Of a stretch of 64,000 bases of DNA, positions 12,147 to 22,872 are shown piece by piece. The translations under genes were made by a program, and so were the position numbers. Source of the stretch: Pyrrhosoma nymphula (Eukaryota > Arthropoda > Insecta > Odonata > Coenagrionidae). The stretch is from NCBI GenBank assembly GCA_963573305.1, contig OY754331.1, forward strand, positions 93,549,434 through 93,613,433, given 5' to 3'. The notes under the pieces were generated by a model. That model did no database searches. It worked only from the letters and a program-made list of their open reading frames with translations, and was not told where the DNA came from. Positions within the stretch are counted from its first letter, which is position 1, and every line of letters begins with the position of its first letter.

Positions 12147-12313
12147 AAGAGAATCGGTTTTATGGACGGAATGAAGAAAGGTAGGACTTATGCTGAGATG
12201 AAGAAAGAAATACTAGAGGTAGGAAGGGCACGGCACGTGTAAGAGTTCGTTGGAGATTCTCTGACTTTCATCACAACCTACCTGTAACTGGTAGACTACT
12301 GAAATGAATGAAT
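12147..12313 (+). mobile_element. RTE-like LINE 3' tail in the fold-back spacer
   Basis: A severely 5'-truncated LINE. The frame reading LMDGMKKGRTYAEMKKE corresponds to the last coding segment of the RTE-like element that ends at 46.67 kb (ILDEIRGGRRY). It is followed by a short 3' end with CTGGTAGACTACTGAAATGA and a GAATGAATGA tail, as at 46650-46669. Flanking GATCACTCATGA (12135-12146) and GATCACCCATGA (12314-12325) match at 11 of 12 positions and are probably its target duplication. Confidence 0.6.
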
Positions 12314-12566
12314 GATCACCCATGAGATACCGATTACGCAAGACGGATGAACAGATATCTACTTCCTCGGCCCGTCAAAACTAAGCCACGCCCAGGCGTG
12401 AACTCAAAATCGTCCACTCCTGGGTCTTTCCCAGACGTATCTTGGTAAAAACGCGAGTTTCTTTATAATAGAGAAATATTAGCAGAGTAAATAATTGATA
12501 ACGGAAAATAGGTGTGTATTTACTTAATATAATTACGTAAAAAAATTAGAATCTGTTCATAATATG

Positions 12567-14020
12567 AAGAAAGTCTTCAATTCACCAAGGTCCCTGCGAG
12601 TTTTCAAGCAACGTAGTATATCTTAACCATATTTGACCTTAACATGTTCGTCGTCTTCATCGGGTCCTGTGCTGGTTTATCGGCCAAGAAACTCGCGTTT
12701 TTTACCAAGATTGTAGAGGAAAATAACAAAAGAAGGGTGGTGGCGTAATATGAGATGGGGAAAAATTATTACACCTTAGCTTAAATATTCAGCTAAATTT
12801 ATCTGAAAGGTAATTAGTAACGCATAATTATTGACACCAGGTTAGTACTCGGTCTAACTTAACGGAGATACCAAAGCTGTTTCAGATAAATAGATATTCA
12901 CGCGTTTATCTAAAATCATATTACGTAAGAGTTGCTTTGCAAATGGAAAATTCCCGTTAGTAAAAAGACTCATGGTTCATTATTTTCCATCTTGAAGAGA
13001 CCATGGCGTAGTAACATTCTAATAAAAGGTGTGCGAAAAATATTTCCCTAATTTTGAAACAAAAGATGCTATGATAATATAATCATTGAGAATATGAGAA
13101 TGCTAGAAACATTATTAGGACATACATTTTTCGTAAGGAAATGCAAACGCTATTCACCGAATTAAAAGCCGGTTTATTAGAGGTGTATTTTTTGCTTCGA
13201 CGAACTGATTCGTTTACACAAATGCGTACGAAAAACCGACAGCTGTAAGAACCAGCATCGTCCAGTTTTTTAAACGGCTCGAAATTCTGCCTTCACTCTG
13301 CCCTGCCAAACCCCGAGGGATCTGCCCTTGGGAACATAAAGCGAGAAAGCGCATGAGGCGATAAGATCGCACGAAGAGCCAGAAGAGAGGTATGCGAGCG
13401 GGGCTGGACAACTCAGGAGAGGTGGTCAAATTTAACTGTTCAGTCAACTGCCGGAAAAAATGGTTATGGTAGTTATGGGTTGAATTTTAATTAATAAAGG
13501 TTAGTGACATTCAAGGAATAATATTACATCCTGCGGACCTCCTGCACTATTTAGCGAAAATTGATTGGCCAGAAAAACGGATTTCATTACTTGGATCAAA
13601 TCAAGGATCAAATAATGAGGCTTCACCGAGATTTGAACTCGCGATCTTCAGGTTGAAAGCCGGATGCTTTACCCACTACACCACTGGAATTGTAATGCAA
13701 GCTAGGGGTTTCTATGTTCATTATGTGTGCTGCGTTCACAGATTTCCCGACGGCATCTACTTGGTGAGAGATGGGCGAAGACATAATTAAAAAAAAAAAC
13801 AACAACTCGCAGTTGTGTATTTTACGCGTAGAATTTTACGCGTAAATTTCGATGCATATGATTTAATATCACTGTTACGAATCGTATGAATTTTGAAAAT
13901 TCTCGGTTGTATGAGAAATACTGCGGTCAAATTTTCGGAAGGTGGTCTACTCCAAGTGGTTCCCGTGTTCGCCGCATCCACAGAAGCCAACGAGCTTTGC
14001 GTTAATTTTTTCCGCCACTG
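12567..14020 (-). repeat. Right arm of the fold-back element
   Basis: Reverse complement of the left arm, with a single copy of the 165 bp unit and without the Harbinger element. Near 12905-12935 it shows the unoccupied target (CATATTACGTAAGAGTTGC). The ORFs at 13214-13447 and 13787-14068 mirror those of the left arm and are not supported as genes. Confidence 0.85.
13617..13690 (-). other. tRNA-like segment in right arm
   Basis: Mirror copy of the segment at 7317-7390, better preserved: A-box-like TGTAGTGGGTAAAGCA, anticodon loop CTTTCAA, and T-arm CGAG-TTCAAAT-CTCG forming a 4 bp stem. It lacks a pairing acceptor stem. Its presence in both arms puts convergent polymerase III-like promoters inside one element. 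Confidence 0.55.
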
Positions 14021-14172
14021 TACTACATTATTCTTGGATCTCGGCCACGACAAGGGAAGTTCAAACACGGTAAGGTGGTGGACTCATCGTCCAAGTATGT
14101 GACGTATTATCGGCGGCTTGCGTGCCCCGGGCGTCAACCGCGCAGGCGACCAGAACGGAGGCATGTTAGATA
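14021..14172 (+). repeat. Right half of a split dispersed repeat
   Basis: Matches the minus-strand reading of 16540-16690 (CATTATTCTTGG, GGACTCATCGTC, AAGTATGTGACGTATTA, CGGCGGCTTGC). It continues the repeat begun at 6917-6996 and marks the other side of the fold-back insertion. Confidence 0.75.
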
Positions 14173-15744
14173 ACATTGTTTGGATTTATAACGTTCCATT
14201 TAACTCTCGTTCTTCCTGGGATATTCTCTGCATTCTTCCTCTCTCCTCCCTTTACCTTCTAGTCTTCGCTCTTTCTATCGCATTCTTGCAACCGTCCTGG
14301 GATTCACCCGGTGTCAACCTCTTTCTCTCTCGTTTGAAAAAGTAGTTGATATTCTTTAGTAATCGTGTAGAGCTGCCTCGAAATACTGCCTTGAGCATAT
14401 GGAAGGATTAAGCGCAGGATGTAGTATAACCAACGATGCTTAACCGAGCACCCCCATGAAAAAGACTTTCCTTTTATAAACGTTAATACAAACGTATGTG
14501 CAATGCACCTTTCAACCATGGAGACAGCTTTTCTATGACTACGCGAAGAAGCTGTCAATGCGCAAAAACGAATGAATAAATGATAATGAAAATAATAGAG
14601 ACAAAAAAGCAGCAGGAAAATATATTAATTTTCCTTGTGGCTAATTATTATTTAAAATATTTATGCTCCTATGTGACCTATTTATCCGCTCTAAATAATG
14701 TAACTTCACTTTTAATACATTCCTTTCAACGTAGGAAACGTAAGGAAAATTATACATTCACCGTCGGTTCATTAACAAAAATAACCGCTTCTATTCTCCA
14801 AGAAAAGTTTCACAAAAACTTGAATGCTAATCATTATAATAACATTTGAGACAAGACATATTTCTTAGGGCAGAGAGTAGATCATGTAGTGGGTTATTAA
14901 GTAAAGGTTTCACCGTAAATATTGGTAGAAATGAGAGCTTTTTTCAAATTCAGAATGACTTAATATCCGAAAGAAATAGAAAACGTGGCTCAGGTACATA
15001 AAAAACAAGTGTCATTAATGATATAAAATACTCGATAGACAGGACTTGTAAGTCGTATCCCAGGGATTCCATTCCCATTGAAGGATTGGTTTTACCAGCC
15101 AGAAAAGTGAATGAAGGAAGGTATTGTTTTTTTCACGTACGGGCTTAGCGCTTGGTACAGTTGATGTGTATCGCTAAATAGCTTCACCAAGTTTGAGCAA
15201 GTCACATAAAAAAATCTTAAAACGATAAACAGTCCCCTCAACTTATTTTATTCACTTTTGAACCAAATTGCCCGGACAACCCTTGGAGATAAATCATTTG
15301 GGCAAAAGTGTTGAAGAGTAAGTTACTCTATATTAGAATGGGTAATTTTACTTAAGTGGCTGTCCTCAGTTTTTTCTCCGCGATGAGCACGCGTCTGCCA
15401 AATTTCCGCCCAATACTCACACGCCGTATGGTCCGCATTGATCACAAAATTAAGGGTAATATCGTGGTACGATTTCCAGCTTTGTTCTTGGGAGAATGTT
15501 CTTTGCTCTTCATTCTTGTTGTCACGTGTTCTCCATATGCCCTTAAATAGCAAACTCTATAATAAGTCCACAAGTCTATCAGATCAGAGAGCGGAGGTGG
15601 AAAACGGGTGAATACCAAGACCTTGCCTGAGTGCGATAGAAGGAACGAAGCCTAGAAGGAAAATGGAGGAAAGGGAAAGAATGCAGCGGAAACTACGGCG
15701 TGAACAAGAGGGTTCAATGAAACGTTTCAAATGCATACCAGGCT
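14173..15744. other. No recognisable gene
   Basis: No supported coding or structured feature. Several frames of 60-90 codons exist (for example at 14118, 14304, 14580 and 15323), but none carries a domain motif I recognise. Confidence 0.5.
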
Positions 15745-16535
15745 ATCTACATCTACGATATACCGTGCAAGCTACCACTAGGGTGTGTGACACGGGGTGA
15801 TTCTACACCAGGCATGCAGCACTCGTCCCAGAACAAATCAGAACCTCGCACGCTCCCCCTGGCACCAGGCGCAGGCCAAAAGCAGTCAGGAGAACAGTGC
15901 GCAGTCCAACCGGAAACTGGGAGAGATACGCAAATGAACATACAGACATGCAGAACAATGCTATACACGCATCTAGAGGTTAATATTACATAATAATACT
16001 GTTTATTTGTGAGTGCTACGAGATGTTACTTCATCCAGAGAACAAAATAAAATAGTGCCGGAAAATCGACCAGTTTGAAGTGTTAGTAATGATGTTGTGT
16101 TATTAAGCGCAAGTGAAAATTCTAATCTACCTGTTGAGGGTAGGAGTTTCATATGATTGATTTATCGCAACTACTATGATCCCTTATTGTACGTGGGAAA
16201 AATGAAATTTTAAATCTATCGGTTCGGCAGTCAATTTCCTTTATTTTATTCCCTTTGATCACTGCCGTAGTACGTTGGCTCCAGCAGTATATGTTGAACG
16301 TCCGGCAAAAAAACTGTCTTCTCCGAGTTTTGCGCAAAAGATTTAACCTATATTTCTCCCTTCGATCAGTTAGAGATTCTCACCCTAATTCCTTCAACAA
16401 TTCGGTAACACTGCTACGTTTATCGTAACAACTTTTCACAAATCTTGCTGCTCTCCGTTGTAATCGATCTATTTCAGAGATTAATCCTACTTCGTAAGGG
16501 TCCCATATGCTAGCGGCATACATTAAGTGAGGTCT
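15745..16535 (-). mobile_element. LINE-A copy, 5'-truncated (CR1/jockey-like)
   Basis: The minus strand carries the last part of a non-LTR reverse transcriptase ORF, broken by stops, with a recognisable tail (SDHxNKIKEID CRTDRF, then FFPRTIRDHSS at about 16185-16235). The 3' UTR follows down to a characteristic end: a CATCTAC repeat followed by GCAAGCTACCACTAGGGTGTG. Two further copies, at 22272-22872 (+) and 28142-28930 (-), match it through the C-terminus and UTR. It abuts an unrelated repeat at 16540. Confidence 0.75.
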
Positions 16536-16539
16536 TGTC

Positions 16540-16745
16540 TAATGTGCCTCCGTTTAGAAGCCTGCGTGAATAATGCCCGGGGCAGGCAAGCCGCCGGTAA
16601 TACGTCACATACTTAGACGATGAGTCCATCACCTCACCGTCTTTGAACTTCCCTCGTCGTGGGCGAAGCCCAAGAATAATGTACATACCATTCTCCCTCA
16701 GAGCAATAGTGTCGGCGCTCCGTTTGCTGGGAAAATATTTTCCCA
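16540..16745 (-). repeat. Uninterrupted copy of the repeat split by the fold-back element
   Basis: Read on the minus strand this is TGGGAAAATATTTTCCCAGC..., then GGTATGTACATTATTC, then GGCGGCTTGCCTGCCCCGGG. It aligns with 6917-6996 followed directly by 14026-14172. The family was not identified. A frame over it (16510-16773) has no known motif. Confidence 0.7.
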
Positions 16746-17144
16746 TTTCCCAATCCCAAATGTGAAACTTCACTTAATAAGACAGGTATTTTCACACTCT
16801 TGCGAAGGGATTACATCTACATCTATAAATAACCTGCAAGCCACCACTGGGGTGTGTGGCAGGGAGTGAGTATTCACCAACATGCATTAACTATACCTTA
16901 AAGTTAGTGTAACAACGACAAGTTATGCATTAGCATGTCTCACTAATTCTTGTCACGAGGCGAAGCCTCACAATCATGCACTACTACACTACAGATATTA
17001 CCACAATGGAGAGGGACCGTTACTATATATGTAATTTGCAACTATACAAATGGAAAGAGACTCAAAATTTATGTAGAAAACATGCACGGCGTGCTGTTAG
17101 GTACATACTAGGTAACAGAAAAGGATTCAAGTATTACGGAGTAC

Positions 17145-18267
17145 AGTCCTCGCGAAAGCTTACGGGGTTGCGCAGTAGACGATTTTGGGACTGGAAGGGT
17201 CTATTTTCTAAAAACCGGTTGCCGTGGGTGGGAGGGTAGCAGGCTAATGTATACGTTTCTCGTTGCCAACATTCAAATTTGTAATATGCCTTCAATGAAT
17301 TTGAATGCCCCCAGCTATTCGCCGCTGTGGGTTATGGAGTGGGCGGAGCGTCGTCCCTTTGTACCTGAGCACGCGCCAGGGGGTCACGGCCAGGGGATCT
17401 CAGGCCGATGACTCGCAAGTGGACTTTTAGTTGCAAAAAGTACTAACTTTTTCCCAAAATATTATACAAGAACAAATATCACATTCGTATTACTTGCGAT
17501 TTTCGTTTTAAAAAAATAAATTACGGAAATTATCCAATTTATTTTTGCATAATGTGTATATGTTCTCTCTTTCTATCTAGAATATATATTCTTGTATTTC
17601 TACTCTTTTGTGTTCTCAATGTCCCATTTACTTATCTAATATACACTTTCATAGTGCCAATTTATTAAATTATCTCTTCAAGTACTTCTTATTTTCTTAT
17701 TTCAGTTACTGACATTATAGTCTAGTGGTAATCAAAGTCCGATTCCATTCTATGCATTAGCTAAGCAAAAGAAGAATATAGAATGCACTTTTATTTCGTA
17801 ATTTTATGGTCTATGTCTCAAATATGGATTACAGAATTTCACGCGGCTGAAAATTTTATCAACGTTTCTGAAAATCAACGGATTTGCACGAAGTTTGGTG
17901 TCTACTTATTCAGTGTTTCAGCGGAATCACGAATACACATGTTATTTTTTATAAATGTTGAATAAATGTTAATGCATTTAAAGTAATTGAAATACCCAGC
18001 TGTGAGTCATCGCGTAAGACCCTCCATTCCACAGCCCCGGCCGCGGAACGGAGGTACGGCGGGGAAGGGTCGACAACCTGCTTCATGCTCCCCGACGAGT
18101 CGAATTGCCCAATACGGCTCGGAATTACATTACTACGCTGAGACACTATGTTGGTCATTCTGCCTGCCACACGCTCACTTTCCCCTCCGCTCCTTTCTCT
18201 TACCCCTCCCACACATTGCACCCCCTCTGTTCTGCGCATCTAAAGGCCGTAAGCTTTCGCGAGAACT
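17145..18267. mobile_element. 1,123 bp TIR element inserted in LINE-B
   Basis: Terminal inverted repeats AGTCCTCGCGAAAGCTTACG (left) and AGTTCTCGCGAAAGCTTACG (right, inverted) differ at one position over 21 bp. GTAC at 17141-17144 and again at 18268-18271 is a likely 4 bp target duplication. Removing the element restores the LINE-B 3' UTR. The centre (17440-17960) is AT-rich and the right third (18000-18240) is GC-rich and pyrimidine-rich. No transposase motif was found, so it is non-autonomous. The superfamily is not determined. Confidence 0.8.
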
Positions 18268-18395
18268 GTACTACTACTACCAAGAGCTAAAATAGCTAAC
18301 GACAAACCTTGATAAAAGTCTCATTGGCTGCTGATATGGTCCCTTATCGTTCGTGAGAAAAATCGCAATTTAAATCTGTCCGTTCTGCAGTCTAA

Positions 18396-19453
18396 TTACC
18401 TAATTTTATTCTCATGATCTGATCTACCGTAGTATGTCGGATTTCGTAAAATATTATCAACGTCGTCAGAGAATAGACCGGTTTGGAGCTTACATAATTG
18501 ATTGAGTATACATTTTAATCGACGGTCTGAAAGCTTTTCCCATCCCAGTTGCTGCAAATGGTCAGTAACACTAACGAGATTAACATAACGGCCTTTAACG
18601 TATCTTGCCGATCTTCGCTGCACGCGTTCTAACTCAAGTTTCCAAGCCTATCTCATAAGGATCTCAAATACTGGCAGCATATTCCAAGTGAGGTCTAACG
18701 AGGGAGAAGTAGCTGATTTCCTTAACTTTATCGTCGCACTTTCCAAGTACTCTTTTAGCAAATCCCAATTTACTATTAGCTTGACCGGTAATTTCTCGAA
18801 TATGTTTACTCCACGAGATATCACATTAGTCAGTTTAACTCTGAGGTATTTAACCGAATCTACAGTATCTAATTTGCTGTTTTTATGTAATAGCTGTTAC
18901 AAGGAGCGTTTTTCAGTTTCTAAAACTTCATAACAACGCATTTTTTCAGGTTTAATTCTAGCTGCCACGCATCGCACCACTCCTGTATTGCCTCGAGGTC
19001 CTTAGTTAGCGCTTGCTTATCAATAAGTCTACGAATTTCTCTATACACCACTGCGTCGTCTGCAAATAATCTAAGCGTACTGTCAACTGTTTCACCGATG
19101 TCGTTTATGTACAAAAGGAACAGAAGTGGGCCTATGACACTTCCCTGTGGGATACCCGATGTGACTTTTACTTCATTAGAGATAGCGCCATCTAATACAA
19201 CCCTTTGTACGCGATTGCTTAAGAATTCTCTAATCCAGGAAATTACGTCTTCGTCTAACCCGTAGGATTTTAATTTCTTGAGTAGCTTACTGTGGGAAAC
19301 TTTATCGAATTCCTTCTTACAGCCAAGAAAAATTGCATCACCCGAGACTAAAATATCGTGGGCAAAAAGTACTAATTGAGTTTCGCAAGATCTTCCCTTT
19401 CTGAATCCGAGTTGCGTTTTTGTAAACAAGTTCTGTATATCGAGGTGTCTCAT
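18396..19453 (-). pseudogene. LINE-B reverse transcriptase, partial
   Basis: The RNA-directed DNA polymerase of the LINE, which would copy its RNA at a nicked target. The longest frame (19453-18920, 177 residues) contains successive RT motifs: TQLGFRKGRS, the KKEFDKVSH region with the first catalytic D, SGIPQGSVIGPLLFLLYIND, and the catalytic FADD (LRLFADDAVVY), then the thumb-side LNLKKC. Frameshifts separate it from the C-terminal block at 18623-18396 (QRRSARYVKGRY..SVTDHLQQLGW), the arginine-rich segment usual after RT in CR1/jockey-like LINEs. The N-terminal endonuclease and the start are missing (5' truncation). Non-functional. Confidence 0.88.
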
Positions 19454-19490
19454 AACTAAACTTACAATTATATGTTCATGGACTTAGCAA

Positions 19491-19862
19491 GAGATAGATG
19501 TGAGAGATATCGGTCTGAAGTTCGATGGCTGTTCATCATACATTTGTCTACAGCCCTGTATGGTTCGATGTACGTGCGAACGCACGTAAAATGGCTTATG
19601 CCGATCTCTCAACTCCGATAGAACCATTAAAGTTAACTATCACAAGTTATATGCACGTAAAAAAACATTGGTAGTTTACCTATAGCCTAGCGTATGTTTG
19701 CGAAATTGCGCCTCCTGATAATTATCAGCAGCTTTTTGTTAATGCATCAATAGCCGTTACTACATAAACTTTAATAGGGTACATCAAAATGATAACTGGT
19801 AACTTTGTGATTACATATCTTTATTTGGAGCTATCCGGGTTTCGACGATCACGTCATTTACA
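19491..19862. other. No recognisable gene
   Basis: Short spacer between two LINE-B copies. It contains a perfect 8 bp hairpin, TACGTGCG-AA-CGCACGTA, near 19570. Nothing else stands out. Confidence 0.5.
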
Positions 19863-20010
19863 GCATCTACATCCACAAAATACCCTGCATGCTACCTCAA
19901 GGGTGTGTCGCAGGGGGTTAGTAGTCACCAACATGCATTACACTATACCCTATTAATATTAGTGTAACAACGACTATTGATGCATTAGCATGTCATCTTC
20001 AGTTATAGAC
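19863..20010 (-). mobile_element. LINE-B 3' end only
   Basis: About 150 bp matching the LINE-B 3' terminus: CATCTACATCCAC, then ACCCTGCATGCTACCTCAAG, GTCACCAACATGCATTA, and AGTGTAACAACGAC. An extremely 5'-truncated insertion in the same orientation as the neighbouring copy. Confidence 0.7.
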
Positions 20011-21420
20011 TCTACAACATCCCTTAATAGATATACAGGTGTAGCCTTAATCTAGCGAAACGCCATTGTTGTTTAATAGACATCTTGAAAAACTAAATAA
20101 AACATTAATTGGCTTATATTTTATAAAGGCTATTACAAATTCATTATAATCATATGTTTTTAAAACATAATTGAAAAATATAATACAATGAAAAATAGTA
20201 AATTTCAAAATAGTTTTTCAACAAACAAGAGAACTTTTAAACTAAGACATTGTGCTTAGTTAACATGTCGTTCTGACAATAAATAACAATGTTATTTAGT
20301 AAAATCTCAACCGATCTTAATTTCAGTATTATTTTTGTTTCTAGCAAATATTTCGTAAAGATAAAGTTTTTTTTTACAATTTACCATTAAAATATTAGAA
20401 CGGTCGCCATTTAGAAACGGGAAGGCGTAACACTTTCAGTCAACAGCCATTCCATTGGTTACGGCCGGCACCAATGGAATGGCTGCCACACCCGGGTGTG
20501 ACTTAAGAGCGTTTAATTTTAAATTTTCACATGAAATACTTCAACTAAAATATACTGGAGTGCATATTTAGTTAGCCATAGAAGAAGGTAATTTAAAACT
20601 TAAATTGCAATTTAAAAAATTAAGTAGCATTGTTGTAATTGAAAAAAAACTGGTTTGGGTGTGACTCACACAAATGACACTCAATAACAAACTATTTTAA
20701 CCTAAAACTATGCGAATAGTTTAAACATTAAATATTGATATTAATATCAATAAGATAAGAGTAATTGCTCTTTAGTTTAAGCTAATGGAGAAGTAACCAA
20801 AGGCTTTATTTTTCTAGTTCTGAATTTTTTAACTAGTTCCGGGTGTGATATGGTAAATTTCTGGGTGTGACCAAATTACTCTTTTTGCTTTCCATTACGA
20901 ATAAAATTCAATTTTTCTTTCAAATTTTGGTAATAGCTCAGTACATTTGATGAATCAATCTCAATTAAACCTGGAAAAGTCGAAATTTAAAATTGTGGAA
21001 CAAAAACACTTTTTATTTTTTACATATTTGGGCTCACTTTAAATGGAATGGCTGTCAACTTTTAACGGGTTTTAAAAATTCAGGTACCGTTGTAATCAAA
21101 ATCAATTTTTTTGTTTCTAGCAAAGTTAACGTTAAGCTAACAGTTTTTTAAAAACAATTTACCATTCAAAATTTGGAACGGCCGCCATTTTGCAAGGGAA
21201 GGGCATAACAGTTTTTTTCTAATAAGATGATTACAAGCTTAAAGCATACACCAAGTTTTAAACCCAAATCTTCAACCGTACTGAAGCTACATTTTTTTTG
21301 TAAAACACACATGCAGACAGAGAGACCCTAAACTAAGCGGAATTTAAAAAAAACTTATTCAACATTTTTTTTATCCATTTCAGGTGTAGCATCCGAAAAT
21401 GAATAGCCAGCGCACTTTTT
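20011..21420. repeat. AT-rich block with internal direct repeat and GGGTGTGA motifs
   Basis: Two segments, 20338-20440 and 21111-21215, are diverged direct repeats (GTTTCTAGCAAA...CAATTTACCATT...GGAACGGCCGCCATTTTGCA in the second). A 14 bp perfect hairpin lies at 20446-20459/20470-20483 (GCCATTCCATTGGT). GGGTGTGA occurs at 20494, 20657, 20841 and 20863. There is no coding signal. Possibly a decayed tandem repeat or an unidentified element. Confidence 0.45.
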
Positions 21421-21439
21421 GTGACGCGCTGTATATACT

Positions 21440-21750
21440 CTCAGGTAGGGGCGGGGAGGCGGGAAGGGTGAGGAGAGTGGGTGGAGGTATGGTTGGAGAG
21501 AGGGTCAGAGAGGTAATTCAAGGAGGAAAGGTAGAAGGGGGGAGAGGACCCCCATAGGGTGAAAATGCATGAACGCAGAAGTTGAACGCGAGGGGGGGCG
21601 GAGGCGAGCTGTACAAAAACAAGAACACACGAGGTCAAGAGTGGTGGGAAGGGTGGGGGGAATAGGAGAGGTTATTCAGGAGCCTTCGGAGAAATGGGGG
21701 GTTTGCGCGGGTGGGGCAGTGGGAGGTGTACAAAAAGTCTTTAACAATAT
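21440..21750 (+). repeat. G-rich purine tract
   Basis: About 300 bp with a strong G/A bias on the plus strand and many runs of three or more G (GGGGCGGGGAGGCGGG, GGGTGGGGGG). Two halves share GGGAAGGGTG..GGAG and AGGTTATTC/AGGTAATTC blocks, suggesting an old duplication. The open frames in it follow from composition. Confidence 0.45.
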
Positions 21751-21789
21751 TTCCATTGCCTTATTTCTTATTTCTATAATTATGTAGAC

Positions 21790-22262
21790 AATCTATTATC
21801 TGAGTTCCAGACCGATTTATTCTCTGATGACGTTAATAATATTTCACGAAATCCGACATCCTACGGCATATCAGAAAATGAGAATAAAATTAGGGAACTA
21901 GAATGCAGAACGGACATTTAAAATGTTATTTTTCCCGCGAACGATAAGAGACCATAGCAGCTGCAAATGAGACATTTAACTAAGTTTGTCGATAAGGTAG
22001 TGCAGTTCTTAGTAGCAGTTGTTCTCCCTAATACTTGTATCCTTTACTGTTACCTAGTACGTACAGCATCGCGTGCATGTTTTCGCTATAACTCTTGAAT
22101 CTCTACCCGTATATGTAGTTGCAATATACATAAATACTAACGGTTTCCCTAACATTGGTATCATGTCTATAGTGTAGTGCATGCCTGTGAGTCTTCGTCT
22201 CGTGACAAGCTTTGGCGATTAAGACTAATGCATCATTAGCCGTATATACACTAACTTGAGTA
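21790..22262 (+). mobile_element. LINE-B copy, 5'-truncated
   Basis: Plus-strand LINE-B: the end of the ORF (TTTCACGAAATCCGACATCC, then the arginine-rich CRTDI-like tail), and a 3' UTR sharing CTAGTACGTACAGC, CGTGCATGTTTTCGC, TATAGTGTAGTGCATGCCTG and CTCGTGACAAGC with the inverted copy at 16.9-17.1 kb. It shows the sequence without the 1,123 bp insertion. It runs directly into LINE-A at about 22270. Confidence 0.75.
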
Positions 22263-22271
22263 AACTATTCA

Positions 22272-22872
22272 AATGTAGATGCAGTCAAATACTTAGGTGT
22301 GACCCTTACTAAGCAACTGTCTTGGGGGAAATCTCTGAAAAGACTAATCTCTGAAATGGATCGAATACAGCTGAGAGCAGCAAGATTTGGGAAAAATTGT
22401 TTCGATAAACTTAGCAGTGTTTGTTGAAGGAATTGGGGTGGGAATCTCTCACTGGTTAAAGGGGGGAATACACGTTAAATATTTTGCGCAAATTCGGAGC
22501 AGACACTTTTTTGCCGGACGTTCAACATACACTGCTAGAGCCAACGTGTTACGGTAGAAGCGATCACAGGAATAAGATAAAGGAAATTGACTGCGGAACC
22601 GATAGATTTTAAATGTCATTTTTCCCACGCACAATAAGGGATCATAGTAGTTGCTATAAATCAATCATATAAACTCCTACCCTCAACAGGTAGATTAGAA
22701 TTTTCACTTGTGCATAATAACACAACGTCATTACTAACACTTCACACCGGTTGATTTGTCCGGCATTATTTTATTTTGTTCTCTGGATGAAGTAGCATCT
22801 CGTAGCACTAATAAATAAACAGTATTAGTAATATTAACCACTAGATGTGTGTATAGAATTGTTCTGCATGTT
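22272..22872 (+). mobile_element. LINE-A copy, 5'- and 3'-truncated
   Basis: The plus strand begins in the late RT region (VDAVKYLGVTLTKQLSW, then MDRIQLRAARF), then the shared C-terminus and UTR (ACTCCTACCCTCAACAGGTA, TTTTGTTCTCTGGATGAAGT). It stops matching just after CATGCAGA-type sequence near 22872, before the family's 3' repeat. Stops and frameshifts are present. Confidence 0.78.

Larger units (their letters stand above)
6997..14020. mobile_element. Fold-back element with ~1.46 kb inverted arms
   Basis: The ends are CAGTGGCG at 6997 and CGCCACTG at 14020, and the sequence is an inverted repeat from these ends inward. Arms: left 6997-8260 plus 11605-11970 (interrupted by a Harbinger element), right 12567-14020, with a spacer of about 600 bp. 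Without the Harbinger insertion the element is about 3.7 kb. The flanks (TATGTA at 6991-6996, TACTA at 14021-14025) look like a short degenerate target duplication. The arms carry a tRNA-like segment but no recognisable transposase gene. CAGTGGCG ends are usual in hAT elements, so a non-autonomous hAT-type fold-back element is my best guess; the superfamily is not proven. Confidence 0.8.
16812..19490 (-). mobile_element. LINE-B copy, split by a TIR element
   Basis: A CR1/jockey-like LINE on the minus strand, 5'-truncated near 19490. The reverse transcriptase lies at about 18340-19453. The 3' UTR runs from about 18340 to 18268, is interrupted by a 1,123 bp insertion, and resumes from 17144 down to 16812. 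It ends at the family's CATCTACATCTA repeat followed by CCTGCAAGCCACCACTGGGG. The partner copy at 21790-22262 (+) reads across the same point without interruption (GTATTAGGGAGAACAACTGC), confirming the continuity. Confidence 0.8.
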
